Shown here in pieces: positions 42,455 through 50,852 of a stretch of DNA of 64,000 bases. The stretch comes from Rhizobium sp. P40RR-XXII (GTDB lineage: Bacteria; Pseudomonadota; Alphaproteobacteria; Rhizobiales; Rhizobiaceae), in NCBI RefSeq assembly GCF_012641405.1, contig NZ_JABAII010000012.1:62001-126000 (forward strand), written 5' to 3'. How positions within the stretch are numbered: the stretch's first letter is position 1; every line of letters begins with the position of its first letter. Under the pieces are notes generated by a model. It saw only the letters and a list, made by a program, of their open reading frames with translations, searched no databases and was not told the DNA's origin. The translations under genes and the position numbers were made by a program.

Positions 42455-44071
42455 TCACTCCGCCGCTATTCTGCCCGCCATATGCCGGTTCTTCATCAGC
42501 TTGTAGATGACGGAATCCATCAGCGCCTGAAACGACGCGTCGATGATGTTTTCGGAGACGCCGACCGTCCACCAGCGCACGCCGCTGCTGTCTGTGGATT
42601 CGATCAGGACACGGGTTATGGCCTCCGTACCGCCATTGAGGATACGCACCTTGAAATCAGCCAGCTCCAGATCGTCGATCTCGTGCTGGTATTTGCCGAA
42701 ATTCTTGCGCAGCGCCAGGTCGAGCGCATTGACCGGGCCGTCGCCCTCGGCGACCGACATGATGGTATCGCCGTCGATGATGATCTTGACCACCGCTTCC
42801 GAGACGATCTTTACTTGACCGTGGGAATCGAAACGGCGCTCGACCATGACGCGAAATCCGTCGACCGCGAAGAATTCCGGGATGGTGCCGAGCGTGCGGC
42901 GTGCCAGCAGCTCGAAGCTTGCGTCAGCTCCTTCGTAGGCATAGCCCGTCGCTTCGCGTTCCTTGACGATCTGGATCAGCCGGTCGAGCTTCGGATCATC
43001 CTTGCCGACATCGATGCCGCGACGCTTCAGAGCGTTTATGAAGTTCGACTTCCCGCCCTGATCGGACACCATGACCTTGCGGAAGTTGCCGACGCTTTCC
43101 GGCGGCACATGCTCGTATGTGCGGGGATCCTTGAGCAGCGCCGAGGCATGGATGCCGGCTTTGGTGGCAAAGGCCGAGGCGCCGACATAGGGAGCCTGAT
43201 AGTCGGGTGATCGGTTCAGGAGCTCGTCGAAGGCGTGCGAAAGACGTGTAAGGCCGACGAGCCGCTCCGCATCGATCGTCGTCTCGAAACGCTCGCTATA
43301 GGCTCTTTTCAACGCCAGCGTCGGGATCAGCGTGATCAGGTTGGCATTGCCGCAGCGCTCACCGACGCCGTTCAGCGTTCCCTGGATCTGCCGGACGCCG
43401 GCTTCGACCGCGACGAGCGAATTGGCGACCGCTTGTCCGGTGTCGTTATGGGCGTGGATGCCAAGACAGTGCCCGGGAACGCCGCAGGCGATGACCGCCT
43501 CGACGATGGCGCGGACCTCCGGCGGCTGCGTGCCGCCATTGGTGTCGCAGAGCACGACCCAGCGCGCTCCGGCGTCATAGGCCGTCCTGGCGCAGGCAAG
43601 CGCATAGGTCGGATTGGCCTTGTAGCCGTCGAAGAAGTGCTCGCAATCGACCAGAGCTTCCTTGCCGGCGCCGACGGCCGCCTTGACGCTCTCGGCGATG
43701 CTTTCGAGATTCTCCTCGTTGGTACAGCCGAGAGCCACCTTGACGTGATAGTCCCAGCTCTTGGCGACGAAACAGATCGCGTCGGATTTCGCCTGCAGCA
43801 GGCTGGCGAGGCCCGGATCGTTGGAGGCGGAGACGCCGGCGCGTTTCGTCATGCCGAAGGCAACGAAGGAGGCCGATTGCGTGCGCTTCTCGCTGAAGAA
43901 AGCCGTATCGGTCGGGTTGGCGCCGGGATAGCCACCTTCGATATAATCCAGGCCGAACTCATCCAGCATGGTCGCGATGGCAATCTTGTCCTCGACCGAG
44001 AAATCGATGCCGGGGGTCTGCTGCCCGTCGCGGAGCGTCGTGTCGAAGAGATAGATTTTTTCGCGTGTCAT
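42455..44071 (-). CDS. cimA: (R)-Citramalate synthase (538 aa)
   Basis: CimA condenses pyruvate and acetyl-CoA to citramalate, giving 2-oxobutyrate for isoleucine. The HMGL-like barrel starts IYLFDTTLRDGQQTPGIDFS and has GLDYIEGGYPGANPTDTAFF, LCDTNGGTQPP and GIHAHNDTGQAVANSLVAVE as metal-binding and catalytic segments. A C-terminal regulatory LeuA-like domain (about residues 400-530) is intact. LeuA enzymes are similar, but the EGGYPGANPTD pattern and length fit CimA. The stop codon lies in the loop of a GCGGCGGA/TCCGCCGC hairpin (42447-42466). Confidence 0.9.
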   Translation of the reverse strand: MTREKIYLFDTTLRDGQQTPGIDFSVEDKIAIATMLDEFGLDYIEGGYPGANPTDTAFFSEKRTQSASFVAFGMTKRAGVSASNDPGLASLLQAKSDAICFVAKSWDYHVKVALGCTNEENLESIAESVKAAVGAGKEALVDCEHFFDGYKANPTYALACARTAYDAGARWVVLCDTNGGTQPPEVRAIVEAVIACGVPGHCLGIHAHNDTGQAVANSLVAVEAGVRQIQGTLNGVGERCGNANLITLIPTLALKRAYSERFETTIDAERLVGLTRLSHAFDELLNRSPDYQAPYVGASAFATKAGIHASALLKDPRTYEHVPPESVGNFRKVMVSDQGGKSNFINALKRRGIDVGKDDPKLDRLIQIVKEREATGYAYEGADASFELLARRTLGTIPEFFAVDGFRVMVERRFDSHGQVKIVSEAVVKIIIDGDTIMSVAEGDGPVNALDLALRKNFGKYQHEIDDLELADFKVRILNGGTEAITRVLIESTDSSGVRWWTVGVSENIIDASFQALMDSVIYKLMKNRHMAGRIAAE

Positions 44072-44158
44072 ACTGTTTCCTCCGGCGAACCGGTTTTGAT
44101 AGTGGGGCGCCCCTCATCCGTCCCATCTCGGTTTCACGTTGCTAAACCGTTCGAGGCC

Positions 44159-44212
44159 ACCTTCTCCCCGTCCTGAGCCTGTCGAAGGATGGGGAGAGGG
44201 CTAGGGTGAGGG
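44159..44212. repeat. Dispersed intergenic repeat between cimA and the aminopeptidase gene
   Basis: CTTCTCCCC and GGGGAGAGG flank a core TCCTGAGCCTGTCGAAG (44171-44187). The core, read on the minus strand, is CTTCGACAGGCTCAGGA, one base different from 6899-6915 in this window. This motif is widespread in alphaproteobacterial intergenic DNA. It lies in the gap between two minus-strand genes. Confidence 0.7.
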
Positions 44213-44224
44213 GCCTTATTAGGC

Positions 44225-45184
44225 CTATTCTTTCCCTGCAAACTTATCTGTCGCTCGAATCAGCCGATCCAGGATGCCGGGCTCCGAATAGGCGTGGCCC
44301 GCACCTTCGATCAGATGAAACTCCGCCTTCGGCCAGGCCTTATGCAGTGCCCAGGCGTATTTGGCCGGGCAGGGCATGTCATAGCGGCCATGGACGATGA
44401 CGCCGGGAATGTCCTTCAGTCTATGCGCGTCGCGCAGCAGCTGGCCTTCCTCGAGCCAGCCGGCATTGACGAAGAAATGATTCTCGATGCGGGCGAACGC
44501 ATGCGCATATTCCGCCTCGGTGAACTTATCACTGGTGGACGGTTCCGGCAGCAGCGTGATCGTCTCGCCCTCCCAGATCGACCATGCCTTTGCGGCCTCC
44601 AGGCGGATGGCCTTGTCCGGATGCGTGAGGCGGCGGTGATAGGCGAGCATCATTTCGTGCCGCTCTTCCGGCGGGATCGGTGCGACGAAGCGTTCCCATT
44701 TGTCGGGGAACATCTCCGATACGCCGAACTGATAATACCAATCGAGTTCGGCTCTGGTCAGCGTGTAGATGCCGCGCACGACCAGCTCCGAAACCCGCTC
44801 CGGATGCGTTTCGGAATAGGCGAGCGCCAGCGTCGAGCCCCAGGAGCCGCCGAAAACAAGCCATTTCTCCACGCCGGCCATTTGCCGCAGTCGCTCGATA
44901 TCGGCAACCAGATGCCAGGTCGTGTTGGCTTCCAGGCCGGCATGCGGTGTCGAGCGTCCGCAGCCGCGCTGGTCGAACAGCATCACGTCGTAAAGCGCCG
45001 GATCGAATACGCGGCGATGGCTCGGCGAAATGCCGCCGCCCGGGCCGCCATGCAGGAAGACGGCCGGCTTGGCGCCCGGCGTTCCCACGCGTTCCCAGTA
45101 GATCACATGACCGTCGCCGACATCGAGATGGCCCGAGGCGTAGGGTTCGATCTCCGGATAAAGCGTCCGCAGTATCTCCGTCAT
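44225..45184 (-). CDS. pip: Prolyl aminopeptidase (319 aa)
   Basis: The enzyme releases N-terminal proline from peptides. The oxyanion motif is FLHGGPGGGISPSHRRVFDP, the next strand DVMLFDQRGCGRSTPHAG, and the nucleophile elbow GGSWGSTLALAYSETHP (Ser in GGSWGS), all S33-family marks. A late His in EGAGHAYSEPG completes the triad. The ATG at 45184 overlaps the stop of the upstream GFA-family gene by four bases, so it is coupled to it. The longer frame upstream of this ATG belongs to another reading of the GFA gene. Confidence 0.93.
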   Translation of the reverse strand: MTEILRTLYPEIEPYASGHLDVGDGHVIYWERVGTPGAKPAVFLHGGPGGGISPSHRRVFDPALYDVMLFDQRGCGRSTPHAGLEANTTWHLVADIERLRQMAGVEKWLVFGGSWGSTLALAYSETHPERVSELVVRGIYTLTRAELDWYYQFGVSEMFPDKWERFVAPIPPEERHEMMLAYHRRLTHPDKAIRLEAAKAWSIWEGETITLLPEPSTSDKFTEAEYAHAFARIENHFFVNAGWLEEGQLLRDAHRLKDIPGVIVHGRYDMPCPAKYAWALHKAWPKAEFHLIEGAGHAYSEPGILDRLIRATDKFAGKE

Positions 45185-45657
45185 ATTTTCAGCCCTTCCG
45201 CCGGCCAGACATCCGTATCGTGATCGGGATGCTGGAAGGAAATGATCTGCTCCTGCCGCGAGTAGAAGTCCGGATCCTGATGGACGGGCTTTTCGAAGAT
45301 CGTCTCCACCCAGGGCAGGCGATAGGCATGGTTGACCTGGATCTGCGGCGCGAGATCGTCGCGCTCGTCGAAGGCGCCGATGGCGATTTCGAGGCCGCCC
45401 GGATGACGGTAGGTCAGCGGCGTTCCGCAGTTCTTGCAGAAGCCGCGGTCGATATTGACCGATGACTGGAAATAGGTCGGCTCGCCGCGCGTCCATTCCA
45501 AACCGTCTTCAGGTGCCGTAACGAGGGCGGAGAAGAAGCTGCCGAACTGCTTCTGGCACATGCGGCAATGGCAGATCGAGGGGCGGCCGAGCTGACCCCG
45601 AATGCGGAACCGCACCGCCCCGCATTGGCATCCTCCGCTTCTGGTGACTTCAGTCAT
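45181..45657 (-). CDS. GFA family protein, copy 3 (158 aa)
   Basis: The zinc-binding cysteine pattern of the glutathione-dependent formaldehyde-activating (GFA/CENP-V) fold is complete: GGCQCGAVRFRI (Cys10, Cys12), ICHCRMCQK (Cys29, Cys31, Cys34) and GFCKNCGTPL. The C-terminus ends in QHPDHDTDVWPAEG. Members bind a structural and a catalytic zinc; activity on S-hydroxymethylglutathione is shown for few and most are uncharacterised. It overlaps its upstream paralogue by 8 bases and its downstream neighbour (pip) by 4. Confidence 0.9.
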   Translation of the reverse strand: MTEVTRSGGCQCGAVRFRIRGQLGRPSICHCRMCQKQFGSFFSALVTAPEDGLEWTRGEPTYFQSSVNIDRGFCKNCGTPLTYRHPGGLEIAIGAFDERDDLAPQIQVNHAYRLPWVETIFEKPVHQDPDFYSRQEQIISFQHPDHDTDVWPAEGLKI

Positions 45658-46141
45658 GGCGCTTCTCCTCTGGCCAGCTTGAGGTATCGTGATCGGGATG
45701 TTGATGATTGGAGAGCTTGATCGATACCGCACGATCTGAGCTATCCTCATCTGGTTCCATCGGCAGCACATCGAGCGCATGGAACCAGGGCATCTTTCCC
45801 GCAAGGTTCGATTGCGCGACGGGTTGGACCGTCGCTGGCTCATCCAATGAACCAAGTGTCACATTGATGGAATCCGTGCCGGGAACATCATAGAACAATG
45901 GCGTCCCACAGGTGCCGCAAAACCCGCGACGCACGAGATCGGACGAATGAAACCATGAAGGTTCGCCGCGAGTGAGCTCGAAATCAGCACGTTGGACGTT
46001 CCCTAGCGGCAGGGCATAATTGCCGGAAGCCTTCTGGCACATGCGGCAATGGCAGAGATGCGGATAGCCGAGAGCGCCGGTGGCGCGATAGCGAACCGCG
46101 CCGCACTGGCAGCCACCGCTGTATCTCTCCGTGATTGTCAT
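45650..46141 (-). CDS. GFA family protein, copy 2 (163 aa)
   Basis: It has the same fold as its neighbours: GGCQCGAVRYRAT, LCHCRMCQKASGNY, GFCGTCGTPLFY, then QHPDHDTSSWPEE. Position-specific differences (ASGNYALPLG after the second motif, DVPGTDSINVTLGSLDEP) show it has diverged from the two flanking copies. The ATG 46141 overlaps the stop of copy 1 by four bases. Likely cotranscribed with the other two copies and pip. Substrate unknown. Confidence 0.9.
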   Translation of the reverse strand: MTITERYSGGCQCGAVRYRATGALGYPHLCHCRMCQKASGNYALPLGNVQRADFELTRGEPSWFHSSDLVRRGFCGTCGTPLFYDVPGTDSINVTLGSLDEPATVQPVAQSNLAGKMPWFHALDVLPMEPDEDSSDRAVSIKLSNHQHPDHDTSSWPEEKRHD

Positions 46142-46620
46142 TTGCCGGCCTCCGGCGGCCATGCCGCCGTATCGTGATCGGGATGTTGGTAGGACACGAT
46201 GTTCACCACGAAGGGCGCTTGCGCGGCATCTTCCTCCGTCGAATGTCCGGGCAGCAGATGCAGTCGGTCGACGAAGCCGATCTTGGCTTCCGTGCCATAT
46301 TGCACGACGGGCGGCAGGCTTGGCGGATCGTCGAAGGCGCCAGCCGCGACCGCAATGCCATCAGGCGCTTCATAGGTCAGCGGCGTGCCGCAGTCCCCGC
46401 AGAAACCGCGCTTCACATAGTTCGACGATTGGAACAGCTTCCGCTCGCCGCGTGTCCATGTGAGTTCGGCGCCGCGCGTCGAGACCAGCGGCGCATAATA
46501 GGCGCCGAAAGCCTTCTGGCACATGCGGCAATGACAGATCGACGCGTCCTTCAATTCGCCCCGCACCCGGAAGCGAACCGCGCCGCACTGACAGCCACCG
46601 GTATAGGTCGAGACGGTCAT
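46138..46620 (-). CDS. GFA family protein, copy 1 (160 aa)
   Basis: First of three tandem copies in transcription order. The marks are GGCQCGAVRFRVRG, ICHCRMCQKAFGAY, GFCGDCGTPLTY and QHPDHDTAAWPPE. The ATG at 46620 overlaps by four bases the stop of the DUF559 remnant upstream (46617), so it may be coupled to whatever is translated there. Copies 1 and 3 are more alike in the central cysteine-flanking text than either is to copy 2. Function is inferred only from family. Confidence 0.9.
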   Translation of the reverse strand: MTVSTYTGGCQCGAVRFRVRGELKDASICHCRMCQKAFGAYYAPLVSTRGAELTWTRGERKLFQSSNYVKRGFCGDCGTPLTYEAPDGIAVAAGAFDDPPSLPPVVQYGTEAKIGFVDRLHLLPGHSTEEDAAQAPFVVNIVSYQHPDHDTAAWPPEAGK

Positions 46621-46769
46621 GATCTATCCTTTCCAGCGACGAGGAAGATATGTGTGCAGACATTGTCTATGTCGTTCAGGACGTCGTCGTTCCAGAAGCG
46701 CAGGACGGCCCAGCCTTCTGCTCGGCGTGCGTTGTTGCGGATTTTGGGCGGGACTGGAGTATGCGGCAA
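46617..46769 (-). pseudogene. DUF559 endonuclease-domain remnant with internal deletion
   Basis: The frame reads LPHTPVPPKIRNNARR and then, with no stop, AEGWAVLRFWNDDVLNDIDN and VCTHIFLVAGKDRS. The first piece resembles the N-terminus and the second the C-terminus of DUF559 (Vsr-like) proteins of rhizobia, which are about 120-130 residues. The catalytic middle part is missing, as if an in-frame internal deletion joined the ends. The stop overlaps the first GFA gene by four bases. The start is uncertain (TTG at 46769). Family recognition is from memory and would need an alignment. Confidence 0.62.
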
Positions 46770-46780
46770 AGTAACTAAGC

Positions 46781-48172
46781 TCACCGCTTGATCTCCCAAG
46801 TCGTGATGCGCTCGCCCGTTACCGGATCTTTGCCATCTTTCAGCTGGATGCCTCTTGCCGCAAGTTCATCGCGAAGCCTGTCGGCCTCGGCGAAGTTCTT
46901 GGCCTTCAGCAACTCCAGGCGTTCACGCACCTTGGCATCGATTTCCATGACAACGGCTTCGTCGACCTCCGCCTTCTTTGGCAGTAGGCCGAGAAGATCG
47001 GCGCTTGCCGCGAAGACGGGCAGGAGGCTGGCATCGGCATTGGCCGCCTGTGCCAGCGCATGTATTGCCTGAATGGCGGCAACGGTGTTGAGGTCGTCGG
47101 CGAGGGCGGCGAGGATCGTCTGATCCGGCGCGGCGGCGCCAACCTCCGCTGCCGGCCATCTGGCGATCAGCCGTTCGGCTTCCTCAAGGCGCTTCACGGA
47201 AAAGTCGATCGGCTCGCGATAATGCGTCATCAGCATGGCAAGCCGCAATACTTCGCCCGGCCAAGTCCGGCCGCCGAGCTTCTCCGACTGCAGCAACTCA
47301 TGGATGGTGACGAAATTGCCTTCCGATTTCGACATCTTGCGGCCTTCGACCTGCACGAAGCCGTTGTGCATCCAGACATTCGCCATCGTATGCGTGCCAT
47401 GTGCACAACGCGACTGGGCGATTTCGTTTTCATGATGCGGGAAGATCAGGTCCAGGCCGCCGCCATGAATATCGAAGATATTGCCGAGATAGCGGCCGCT
47501 CATGGCCGAGCACTCGATATGCCAGCCCGGACGGCCACGGCCCCACGGGCTTTCCCAGCCGGGCTCGTTCTCGTCCGACAGCTTCCAGAGCACGAAATCG
47601 CCAGGGCTCTTCTTGTGTTCGTCGACCGCGACGCGAGCGCCCGCCTGCTGCTCATCGAGATTGCGCTTTGACAACTGACCGTAATCGGCCATCGACTTGG
47701 TGTCGAACAGCACCTCGCCGGCTGCCCGATAGGCATGCCCCTTGGCGATCAGCGTCTCTATGATTGCGATCATCTGTGCGATATTATCGGTCGCCCGCGG
47801 CTGCACCGGCGGTTCCAGGCAGCCCAGCGCCGTCGTATCCTCGCGATACTGCCGCTCGGTCTTCTCCGTCACCAGGCGGATCGCGTCGTTCAGCGGCAGG
47901 CCGGGATGGTCGCGCAGCGCGCGCGCGTTGATCTTGTCGTCGACATCGGTGATGTTGCGGACATAGGTGACATGGCTTTCGCCATAGAGATGGCGTAGCA
48001 GCCGGAACAGGACATCGAAGACGATGGCGGGCCGGGCATTGCCGATATGGGCGAAATCGTAGACCGTGGGGCCGCAGACATACATGCGGACGTTGTTGCG
48101 GTCGATCGGCTGGAAATCGACCTTTTCGCGTGTCAGCGTGTTGTAGAACTTCAGTTGCGGCTCGGCGGCCAT
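46781..48172 (-). CDS. cysS: Cysteinyl-tRNA synthetase (463 aa)
   Basis: Class I synthetase with the zinc cysteine in YVCGPTVYDFAHIGNARP (Cys33), the HIGN motif (42-45) and KMSKS in EGRKMSKSEGNF. The specific patterns GLDLIFPHHENEIAQS and PGWHIECSAMS are intact. Length matches other CysRS. It charges tRNA-Cys. The ATG at 48172 follows GGGAGAG, preferred over an in-frame ATG six codons upstream. It is directly upstream of the DUF559 remnant and GFA cluster on the same strand. Confidence 0.96.
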   Translation of the reverse strand: MAAEPQLKFYNTLTREKVDFQPIDRNNVRMYVCGPTVYDFAHIGNARPAIVFDVLFRLLRHLYGESHVTYVRNITDVDDKINARALRDHPGLPLNDAIRLVTEKTERQYREDTTALGCLEPPVQPRATDNIAQMIAIIETLIAKGHAYRAAGEVLFDTKSMADYGQLSKRNLDEQQAGARVAVDEHKKSPGDFVLWKLSDENEPGWESPWGRGRPGWHIECSAMSGRYLGNIFDIHGGGLDLIFPHHENEIAQSRCAHGTHTMANVWMHNGFVQVEGRKMSKSEGNFVTIHELLQSEKLGGRTWPGEVLRLAMLMTHYREPIDFSVKRLEEAERLIARWPAAEVGAAAPDQTILAALADDLNTVAAIQAIHALAQAANADASLLPVFAASADLLGLLPKKAEVDEAVVMEIDAKVRERLELLKAKNFAEADRLRDELAARGIQLKDGKDPVTGERITTWEIKR

Positions 48173-48395
48173 GTCACTCTCCCAAGGCATAAATCCGAAA
48201 AAATACCGTCGCCGGCAGGCCGGACGTTTGTCATCTTGGATTTTGGGAGACGAAAACGGCCAGGCCAGCGAAGCGCTAGCGAATAATCTTCCGGCAGATA
48301 ATGCAGATAACCGTTTTCATGGGCGGCTTTATCGCGCGCCGGAAGAATTTGGTCAAGTGGGAACGCTTTCTCTGAGGTATGGGGAGGAGCTGTTT

Positions 48396-49136
48396 TTATT
48401 CCGGCATCCGGTAGTCGACGAGCTTGTTCTCGCGCACGACGAAGAGCTTGCCGGTTTCGGTGACGTCGGGGCCGACGAGCGGCAGGATCGCCTGGGCGAC
48501 CTCACGGGGATGCGGCAGCGTATCCGGATCTTCGCCGGGCATGGCTTGGGCGCGCATGGCGGTGCGGGTGGCGCCGGGGTCGACGCTGGTGACGCGCAGC
48601 GGCGTGCTCTGCGTTTCCCCGGCCCAGGTCCGCGCCAGCGCCTCGACGGCGGCCTTGGATGCGGAGTAGGGACCCCAGAAAGGCCGGCAGCGATGTGCGG
48701 CGGCCGACGATAGGATGACCGCGCGTCCGGCCTCGGAACGCATCAGCAGTGGCTCGACGGAGCGGATCAGCCGCCAGGTGGCGGTGACGTTGATGGTCAT
48801 CACCTTCTCGAATACCTTCGCCTCGACATGGCCGATCGGCGAGATCACGCCGAGAACGCCGGCATTGGCGACGAGGATGTCGAGCTTGCCCCAGCGTTCG
48901 AAGATCGAGCCGCCGAGAGCATCGATGGCGTTCATATCCGAGAGGTCGAAGGGCACCAGCGTTGCCGAGCCGCCGGCTGCCTTGATGGCGTCGTCCAGCT
49001 CCTCAAGTCCGCCGACCGTGCGCGCGCAGGCGATCACATGCGCACCCGCCTTGGCCAATTCCAATGCCGTGAAATAACCGATGCCGCGCGATGCGCCCGT
49101 GACGAGGGCGATCTTGTCCTTGAGATTGACGCTCAT
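48396..49136 (-). CDS. Short-chain dehydrogenase/reductase (246 aa)
   Basis: Classical SDR: NAD(P)-binding TGASRGIGYFTALELAKAGA (residues 13-32), NAG in ILVANAGVLG, catalytic serine in AVILSSAAAHRC and Tyr-x3-Lys in GPYSASKAAVE. The Arg in the TGASRGIG region slightly favours NADPH. Substrate is unknown. It is downstream of purF, beyond a purF terminator, and upstream of cysS with a 223-base gap holding no other gene. Confidence 0.92.
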   Translation of the reverse strand: MSVNLKDKIALVTGASRGIGYFTALELAKAGAHVIACARTVGGLEELDDAIKAAGGSATLVPFDLSDMNAIDALGGSIFERWGKLDILVANAGVLGVISPIGHVEAKVFEKVMTINVTATWRLIRSVEPLLMRSEAGRAVILSSAAAHRCRPFWGPYSASKAAVEALARTWAGETQSTPLRVTSVDPGATRTAMRAQAMPGEDPDTLPHPREVAQAILPLVGPDVTETGKLFVVRENKLVDYRMPE

Positions 49137-49164
49137 GCTGTCCTGATCCGAATGCGTGGAAGAG

Positions 49165-49186
49165 AAAAAGGGGCAAGAATGCCCCT
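49165..49186 (-). terminator. Rho-independent terminator of purF
   Basis: On the minus strand AGGGGCA (49186-49180) pairs with TGCCCCT (49175-49169) around TTCT, followed by TTTTCTCTT. It begins 18 bases after the purF stop and before the SDR gene. Confidence 0.88.
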
Positions 49187-49203
49187 GTCAACCGTGGCTT
49201 ACG

Positions 49204-50688
49204 TCAGCCGTTGCTGGCGAGAACGGAAAGCTTGCGCACATTGCTGGTGCTTTCCTTGTCGAGCAGGCGGGTCGGATAATCGCCGGTGAAATAGTGATCG
49301 GTGAACTGCGGCTGCGCATTGTCGCGCGGCTCGCCGCCGACGGCGCGATAAAGGCCGTCGATCGACAGGAATTCCAGCGAGTCCGCGCCGATGAAATCGC
49401 ACATGGCCTTCAGGCTGCTGTACTGGTTGGCGAGCAGCTTATCGGCGTCCGGCGTGTCGATGCCGTAAAAATCCGGATGGAAGATCATCGGGCTGGCGAC
49501 GCGGATATGCACCTCGCGGGCGCCGGCCTCGCGGATCATCTGCACGATCTTCACTGATGTCGTGCCGCGCACGATGGAATCGTCCACCAGCACGACCCGC
49601 TTGCCCTCGATGATGGCGCGGTTGGCGGAATGCTTGAGCTTGACGCCGAAGGCGCGGATCTGCTGTGTCGGCTCGATGAAGGTGCGCCCGACATAATGGT
49701 TGCGGATGATGCCGAGTTCGAAGGGAATGCCGCTTTCCTGCGCGTAGCCGATCGCCGCCGGCGTACCGCCGTCCGGCACCGGTACGACGACATCGGCCTC
49801 GATGGGAGCTTCCTTGGCGAGATTGATACCCATGTTCTTGCGGGCGACATAGACGTTGCGGCCGCCGACGACGGAATCGGGACGGGCGAAATAGACATAT
49901 TCGAACAGGCAGAGCCGCTCGGGCGTCGGAGCGTCGGGCTTGCGGGCGTCGATGGTGATCGAGCCGTCGGGTTGGATCTCGCAGATGACGACCTCGCCGT
50001 TTTCGACGTCGCGGACGTATTTCGCGCCGATGATGTCGAGCGCGCAGGTTTCCGAGCAGAAGATCGGCTTGCCGTCGAGCTCACCCATGACCAGCGGCCG
50101 GATGCCGATCGGGTCTCGGGCGGAGATCAGCTTCGTGCGCGTCATGGCGAGCATCGAATAGCCGCCTTCCATCTGCCTGATGGCATCAATGAAGCGGTCG
50201 GAGGAGGAGGCCTGCTTGGAGCGGGCGATGAGATGCAGGACGACTTCCGTGTCCGAGGTCGACTGACAGATCGCGCCGTCGGCGATCAGCTGCCGGCGCA
50301 TGGTCAGGCCATTGGTGAAATTGCCGTTATGAGCAATCGCGATGCCGCCGACTTCAAGCTCTGCAAACAGCGGCTGGACGTTGCGCAGGATCGTCTCACC
50401 CGTGGTCGAGTAGCGCACATGGCCCATGGAACGGTCGCCGGGCAGGCGGGCAAGCGTCGCGGGATCGGTGTAATGATCGCCGACGAGACCCATCCGTCGC
50501 TCGGAATGGAAGCGCTGGCCATCGAACGAAACGATGCCGGCCGCCTCCTGACCGCGATGCTGCAGGGCGTGCAGGCCAAGAGCCGTCAGCGCGGCCGCGT
50601 CCGGATGTCCCAGAATGCCGAAGACGCCGCATTCTTCATGCAGCGTATCGCCGTCGATATCGTCCTCGATGGAAACGGAATGGTTCAT
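49204..50688 (-). CDS. purF: Amidophosphoribosyltransferase (494 aa)
   Basis: PurF starts purine synthesis by making phosphoribosylamine from PRPP and glutamine. The N-terminal nucleophile glutaminase has HEECGVFGI, so Cys20 is likely exposed after removal of a 19-residue propeptide. Glutamine-site segments LHALQHRGQEAAGI and RYSTTG follow. The C-terminal PRTase domain contains VVLVDDSIVRGTTS, the PRPP loop. It follows cvpA on the same strand, as in many proteobacteria, with a hairpin in the 164-base gap. Confidence 0.96.
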   Translation of the reverse strand: MNHSVSIEDDIDGDTLHEECGVFGILGHPDAAALTALGLHALQHRGQEAAGIVSFDGQRFHSERRMGLVGDHYTDPATLARLPGDRSMGHVRYSTTGETILRNVQPLFAELEVGGIAIAHNGNFTNGLTMRRQLIADGAICQSTSDTEVVLHLIARSKQASSSDRFIDAIRQMEGGYSMLAMTRTKLISARDPIGIRPLVMGELDGKPIFCSETCALDIIGAKYVRDVENGEVVICEIQPDGSITIDARKPDAPTPERLCLFEYVYFARPDSVVGGRNVYVARKNMGINLAKEAPIEADVVVPVPDGGTPAAIGYAQESGIPFELGIIRNHYVGRTFIEPTQQIRAFGVKLKHSANRAIIEGKRVVLVDDSIVRGTTSVKIVQMIREAGAREVHIRVASPMIFHPDFYGIDTPDADKLLANQYSSLKAMCDFIGADSLEFLSIDGLYRAVGGEPRDNAQPQFTDHYFTGDYPTRLLDKESTSNVRKLSVLASNG

Positions 50689-50759
50689 GGCTGCGGGCCT
50701 TTGCTCTCAACGTGGGCGGATCGGGGCGGCGTCACGAGTGACCATTAAAATAGCTTAAA

Positions 50760-50788
50760 ATCCGGCCGGAAAAAATATCGGGCCGGAT
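50760..50788 (-). terminator. Hairpin between cvpA and purF, possible attenuator
   Basis: ATCCGGCC (50788-50781 on the minus strand) pairs with GGCCGGAT (50767-50760) around a 13-base A/T-rich loop, and TTTAAGCTATTTTAA follows on the minus strand. It lies in the purF upstream region, so it could end cvpA transcripts or attenuate purF. Confidence 0.6.
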
Positions 50789-50852
50789 CTTCTATTGTCA
50801 CGCCGCTCAAATGGCGATTCTCGGGCGGCAGGTCAAGCCTGTAAACGCACCG

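Noticed and set aside
44225..46769. Phage-defence island (GFA triplet plus nuclease remnant)
   Set aside because: GFA proteins and prolyl aminopeptidase are metabolic families and the nuclease lacks its core; no helicase, methylase or toxin partner is present.
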